Shown here one piece after another: positions 45,914 to 50,223 of a stretch of DNA of 50,223 bases. The position numbers were made by a program, and so were the translations under genes. The DNA lies in contig QEVL01000021.1 of assembly GCA_003577305.1 (NCBI GenBank), forward strand, positions 1-50,223, read 5' to 3'. A model generated the notes under the pieces. That model had not been told where the DNA came from, did not search any database, and worked only from the letters and a program-made list of their open reading frames with translations. Position 1 is the stretch's first letter. Every line of letters begins with the position of its first letter. The DNA is from Burkholderiales bacterium (GTDB taxonomy: Bacteria; Pseudomonadota; Gammaproteobacteria; Burkholderiales; Burkholderiaceae_E).

Positions 45914-47338
45914 ATGAAGGGCAAGCTCAAACCCCTGGGTCTCCTGTCGGCCGGCGCGCTCGCCGGCGTATTGATCAGCCTCGGCCTGACCGCGGTCGCC
46001 CAGCGCGAACCCGTCGCCATGCTGCCGCTCGACGAACTGCGTCAATTCACCGACGTCTTCGGCGCGATCAAGGGCAACTACGTCGAGCCGGTCGAAGACC
46101 GCAAGCTGATCACCGGCGCGATCGAGGGCATGCTCTCGAACCTCGACCCCCACTCGGCCTACCTCGACGCCGAGGCGTTCAAGGAGCTGCAGGTCGGCAC
46201 GCAGGGCGAGTTCGGCGGACTGGGCATCGAGGTGGGCACCGAAGACGGTTTCGTGAAAGTCGTGGCCCCGATCGAGGACACCCCGGCAGCGCGCGCCGGC
46301 GTGAAGGCCGGCGACCTGATCGTGCGCATCGACGACAAGCCCACCAAGGGCATGTCGCTGAACGACGCGGTCAAGATGATGCGCGGCAAGCCCAAGACGC
46401 CGATCACCCTGACCATCTCGCGCAAGGGCGAGACGCAGCCGATCGTGGTGCGCATCGTGCGCGACGTGATCAAGGTCCAGTCGGTGCGCTCGAAAGTGCT
46501 CGAGCCGGGCATCGGCTACGTGCGCGTCACGCAGTTCCAGGAGCACACCGTCGAGAACCTCGTCAAGCACCTCGAGGGGCTCGCGAAGCAGAACGCGCTC
46601 GAGAGCATCGTGCTCGACCTGCGCAACGACCCGGGCGGCCTGCTGCACGGCGCGGTCGGCGTGTCGGCGGCGTTCCTGCCGCCGAAGGCCACCGTGGTCA
46701 CCACCGACGGACGCACCGAAGACGCCCGCCGCAAGTACGTCGCCACCCCCGAAGACTACATGCGCGGCCGCCGCGACGACGTGCTGCGGCGCCTGCCGCC
46801 GGCCGCGAAGACGGCGCCGATGGTGGTGCTGGTGAATGCGGGCTCGGCCTCGGCCTCGGAAATCGTCGCCGGTGCGCTGCAGGACCACAAACGCGCCGTG
46901 GTGCTGGGTACCCAGACCTTCGGCAAGGGTTCGGTGCAGTCGATCCTGCCGCTGTCGCACACCACCGCGATCAAGCTCACCACCGCGCGCTACTACACGC
47001 CGAACGGCCGCTCGATCCAGGCCAGGGGCATCACTCCCGACTACCTGGTCGAGGAGACGCCCGAAGGCGATTCGGGCGCGTTCCGGGTGCGCGAGGTCGA
47101 CCTCAGCCGCCACCTCAGCAACGACAAGGGCCCAGAAGCGCGCCCGGCCGTGCCCCGGCCCGACGACGCGTCGCAGCCGCCGAAGGAGCGCAAGCCGGTC
47201 GAGTTCGGATCGGCCGACGACTACCAGTTGTCGCAGGCGCTCAATTTCCTGAAGGGGCAGCCGGTCGTGATCGCCAAGGCGCGCGACGACACGCTGCCGC
47301 CCGGCACGCCGGGCGCCAAGGCTGCGGAAACCCGATGA
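45914..47338 (+). CDS. ctpA: Carboxyl-terminal processing protease (S41, CtpA/Prc-like)
   Basis: Periplasmic serine protease of 474 residues. N-terminal anchor/signal (LLSAGALAGVLISLGLTAVA), then FGAIKGNYVEPVEDRKLITG and DPHSAYLDAEAFKEL. PDZ domain at about 95-180 (GGLGIEVGTEDGFVKVVAPI ... AGVKAGDLIVRIDD). The protease core has the Ser in NAGSASASEIVAG (about 308-318) and the Lys in TFGKGSVQS (about 338). C-terminal extension rich in Pro/Lys. ATG 45914 with AGGA upstream. Conserved neighbour of gpmA and moeB. Confidence 0.96.
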   Translation: MKGKLKPLGLLSAGALAGVLISLGLTAVAQREPVAMLPLDELRQFTDVFGAIKGNYVEPVEDRKLITGAIEGMLSNLDPHSAYLDAEAFKELQVGTQGEFGGLGIEVGTEDGFVKVVAPIEDTPAARAGVKAGDLIVRIDDKPTKGMSLNDAVKMMRGKPKTPITLTISRKGETQPIVVRIVRDVIKVQSVRSKVLEPGIGYVRVTQFQEHTVENLVKHLEGLAKQNALESIVLDLRNDPGGLLHGAVGVSAAFLPPKATVVTTDGRTEDARRKYVATPEDYMRGRRDDVLRRLPPAAKTAPMVVLVNAGSASASEIVAGALQDHKRAVVLGTQTFGKGSVQSILPLSHTTAIKLTTARYYTPNGRSIQARGITPDYLVEETPEGDSGAFRVREVDLSRHLSNDKGPEARPAVPRPDDASQPPKERKPVEFGSADDYQLSQALNFLKGQPVVIAKARDDTLPPGTPGAKAAETR

Positions 47339-47342
47339 CCGC

Positions 47343-47382
47343 ACACGATGGTCGCCCGCCGAGGCGGGGGCGACCGTCGTGT
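47343..47382 (+). terminator. 14-bp stem hairpin after ctpA
   Basis: ACACGATGGTCGCC (47343-47356) pairs with GGCGACCGTCGTGT (47369-47382) with one wobble, and the loop holds a further CGCC/GGCG pair. It begins 5 bases after the ctpA stop; no T run follows. Confidence 0.65.
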
Positions 47383-47456
47383 CCCGGCACCCCGCCCCGC
47401 CGGCGCCCGACCGAGGGCTCGCGCGCCGCCGCCACGCCACGCCGGACGGCCCCGTC

Positions 47457-48208
47457 ATGAACGACGACCAGCTGCTTCGCTACAGCCGCCACATCCTGCT
47501 CGACGAGATGGGCATCGAAGTGCAGGAGCGCCTGCTCGGCGCCACCGCGCTGATCGTCGGCGCCGGCGGGCTCGGCTCACCGACGGGGCTGTACCTCGCC
47601 GCGGCCGGCATCGGACGGATCCTGCTGGCCGACGACGACGCGGTCGACCTCACCAACCTGCAGCGGCAGATCCTTCACCGCCAGGACCGCATCGGCCAGC
47701 CGAAGGCCGAATCCGGGCGGCGTTCGATGCTCGAGATCAACCCCGGCATCGAGGTTGAGGCGATCGCCCGCCGGCTCGACGGCGACGCGATGCTCGAAGT
47801 GGTGGCGCGCGCCGACGTGGTGCTCGACTGCTGCGACAACTTCGCCACCCGCCACGCGGTGAACCGCGCCTGCGTCGCGCATCGCAGGCCGCTGGTCTCG
47901 GGCGCCGCGATCCGCTTCGACGGCCAGATCGCGGTCTTCGACGCGCGGCGCGACGAATCGCCCTGTTACCACTGCCTGTTTCCCGAAGGGCAGGACGTCG
48001 AGGAGGTGCGCTGCGCGACGATGGGCGTGTTCGCGCCGCTCACCGGCATCGTCGGCACCACGCAGGCGGCCGAAGCGCTGAAGCTGGCCGGCGGCTTCGG
48101 CGTGCCGGCGGTCGGCCGGCTGCTGATGATCGATGCGCGCGCGATGCGCTGGCACGAGGTGCGGGTGCCGCGCGACCCCCAATGCGCGGTGTGCGCCTCG
48201 CGCCCCCG

Positions 48209-48212
<4 letters not shown>
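47457..48212 (+). CDS. moeB: HesA/MoeB/ThiF-family sulfur-carrier adenylyltransferase
   Basis: E1-like enzyme that adenylates the C terminus of MoaD/ThiS-type sulfur carriers. 251 residues, no rhodanese domain. [23 protein letters not shown] site [20 protein letters not shown], then [36 protein letters not shown], and a structural zinc site (CYHC and CAVC near the end). The Cys in [18 protein letters not shown] is the family cysteine. Thiamine versus molybdopterin role is open. ATG 47457; stop overlaps recQ (ATGA). Confidence 0.93.
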
Positions 48213-50089
<1,877 letters not shown>

Positions 50090-50223
50090 AGCCGCCGACT
50101 CCGCCGGACCTTGCCGGCGCCGCGGCAGGCGCCGCGGCAGGCGCAGCGGCGAGCGGCGCGCGCGCCGGCTTCGACGGCGCAGCGCCACGACCGGCCTGCG
50201 CGCCCTGACCCGTCGCGGAGCCA
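50090..50223. other. Gene-poor 3' end of the window
   Basis: After recQ there are 134 bases, rich in Gly/Ala codons on both strands. On the minus strand a frame is open from the edge to a stop at 50058, ending in an Ala/Pro/Gly-rich tail; it could be the C terminus of a convergent gene, but the composition alone is not proof. Confidence 0.3.

Overview
The window is chromosomal DNA of a high-GC betaproteobacterium, most likely Burkholderiales. Three blocks point there: the cytochrome c oxidase order (coxB with a fused cytochrome c domain, coxA, a 33-residue assembly gene, cox11, a DUF2970 gene, cox3, a DUF2909 gene, SURF1, a Sco-like gene, ctaA, ctaB, sco); the gpsA-SH3-secB-grxC-rhodanese // gpmA-ctpA-moeB block; and the M16 pair-rsmD-coaD-ferredoxin block opposite ftsY. 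Genes are tightly packed, with many ATGA, GTGA and even CTGA stop/start overlaps. I saw no rRNA, tRNA or CRISPR array.

Layout. 1-6152: the 3' end of an Ig-repeat adhesin, a Sel1/SLT lytic transglycosylase and a complete type I secretion operon (TolC-like, LapB-like ABC, HlyD-like). 6190-11613: a visibly AT-richer, disturbed glycan island. It has transposase remnants at both edges (IS5-like left, IS3-like right), a frameshifted GT4 glycosyltransferase, a GT2 glycosyltransferase abutting a broken polysaccharide deacetylase, and intact gmd-fcl for GDP-L-fucose. 11796-17850: glpK with an uncharacterised lipoprotein gene, a coniferyl-aldehyde-type dehydrogenase, Ppx/GppA, ferredoxin and coaD. 17853-24777: rsmD, an M16 protease pair (one catalytic, one without the zinc motif), ftsY, selO and a SIMPL protein. 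24803-27894: a FeeM-like acyltransferase, rpoH under a CIRCE operator, and a two-gene winged-helix/nucleotidyltransferase cassette preceded by an unusual helically phased operator.

27894-41614: an EamA transporter, glutathione peroxidase, then the haem-copper oxidase and haem A assembly locus, mostly on the minus strand, ending in a DUF2244 gene with a good sigma-70 promoter; then bioC-like, comF and trmL genes. 41604-50089: LOG, gpsA, an SH3 protein, secB, grxC and rhodanese on the minus strand; gpmA, ctpA, moeB/thiF and recQ on the plus strand.

The items that look least described are the wHTH-nucleotidyltransferase pair with its five-element GGAA/TTCC array (27803-27846), the CIRCE element overlapping the apparent rpoH promoter, the Sco-like membrane protein inside the cox locus, and the unrecognised lipoprotein translationally coupled to glpK.
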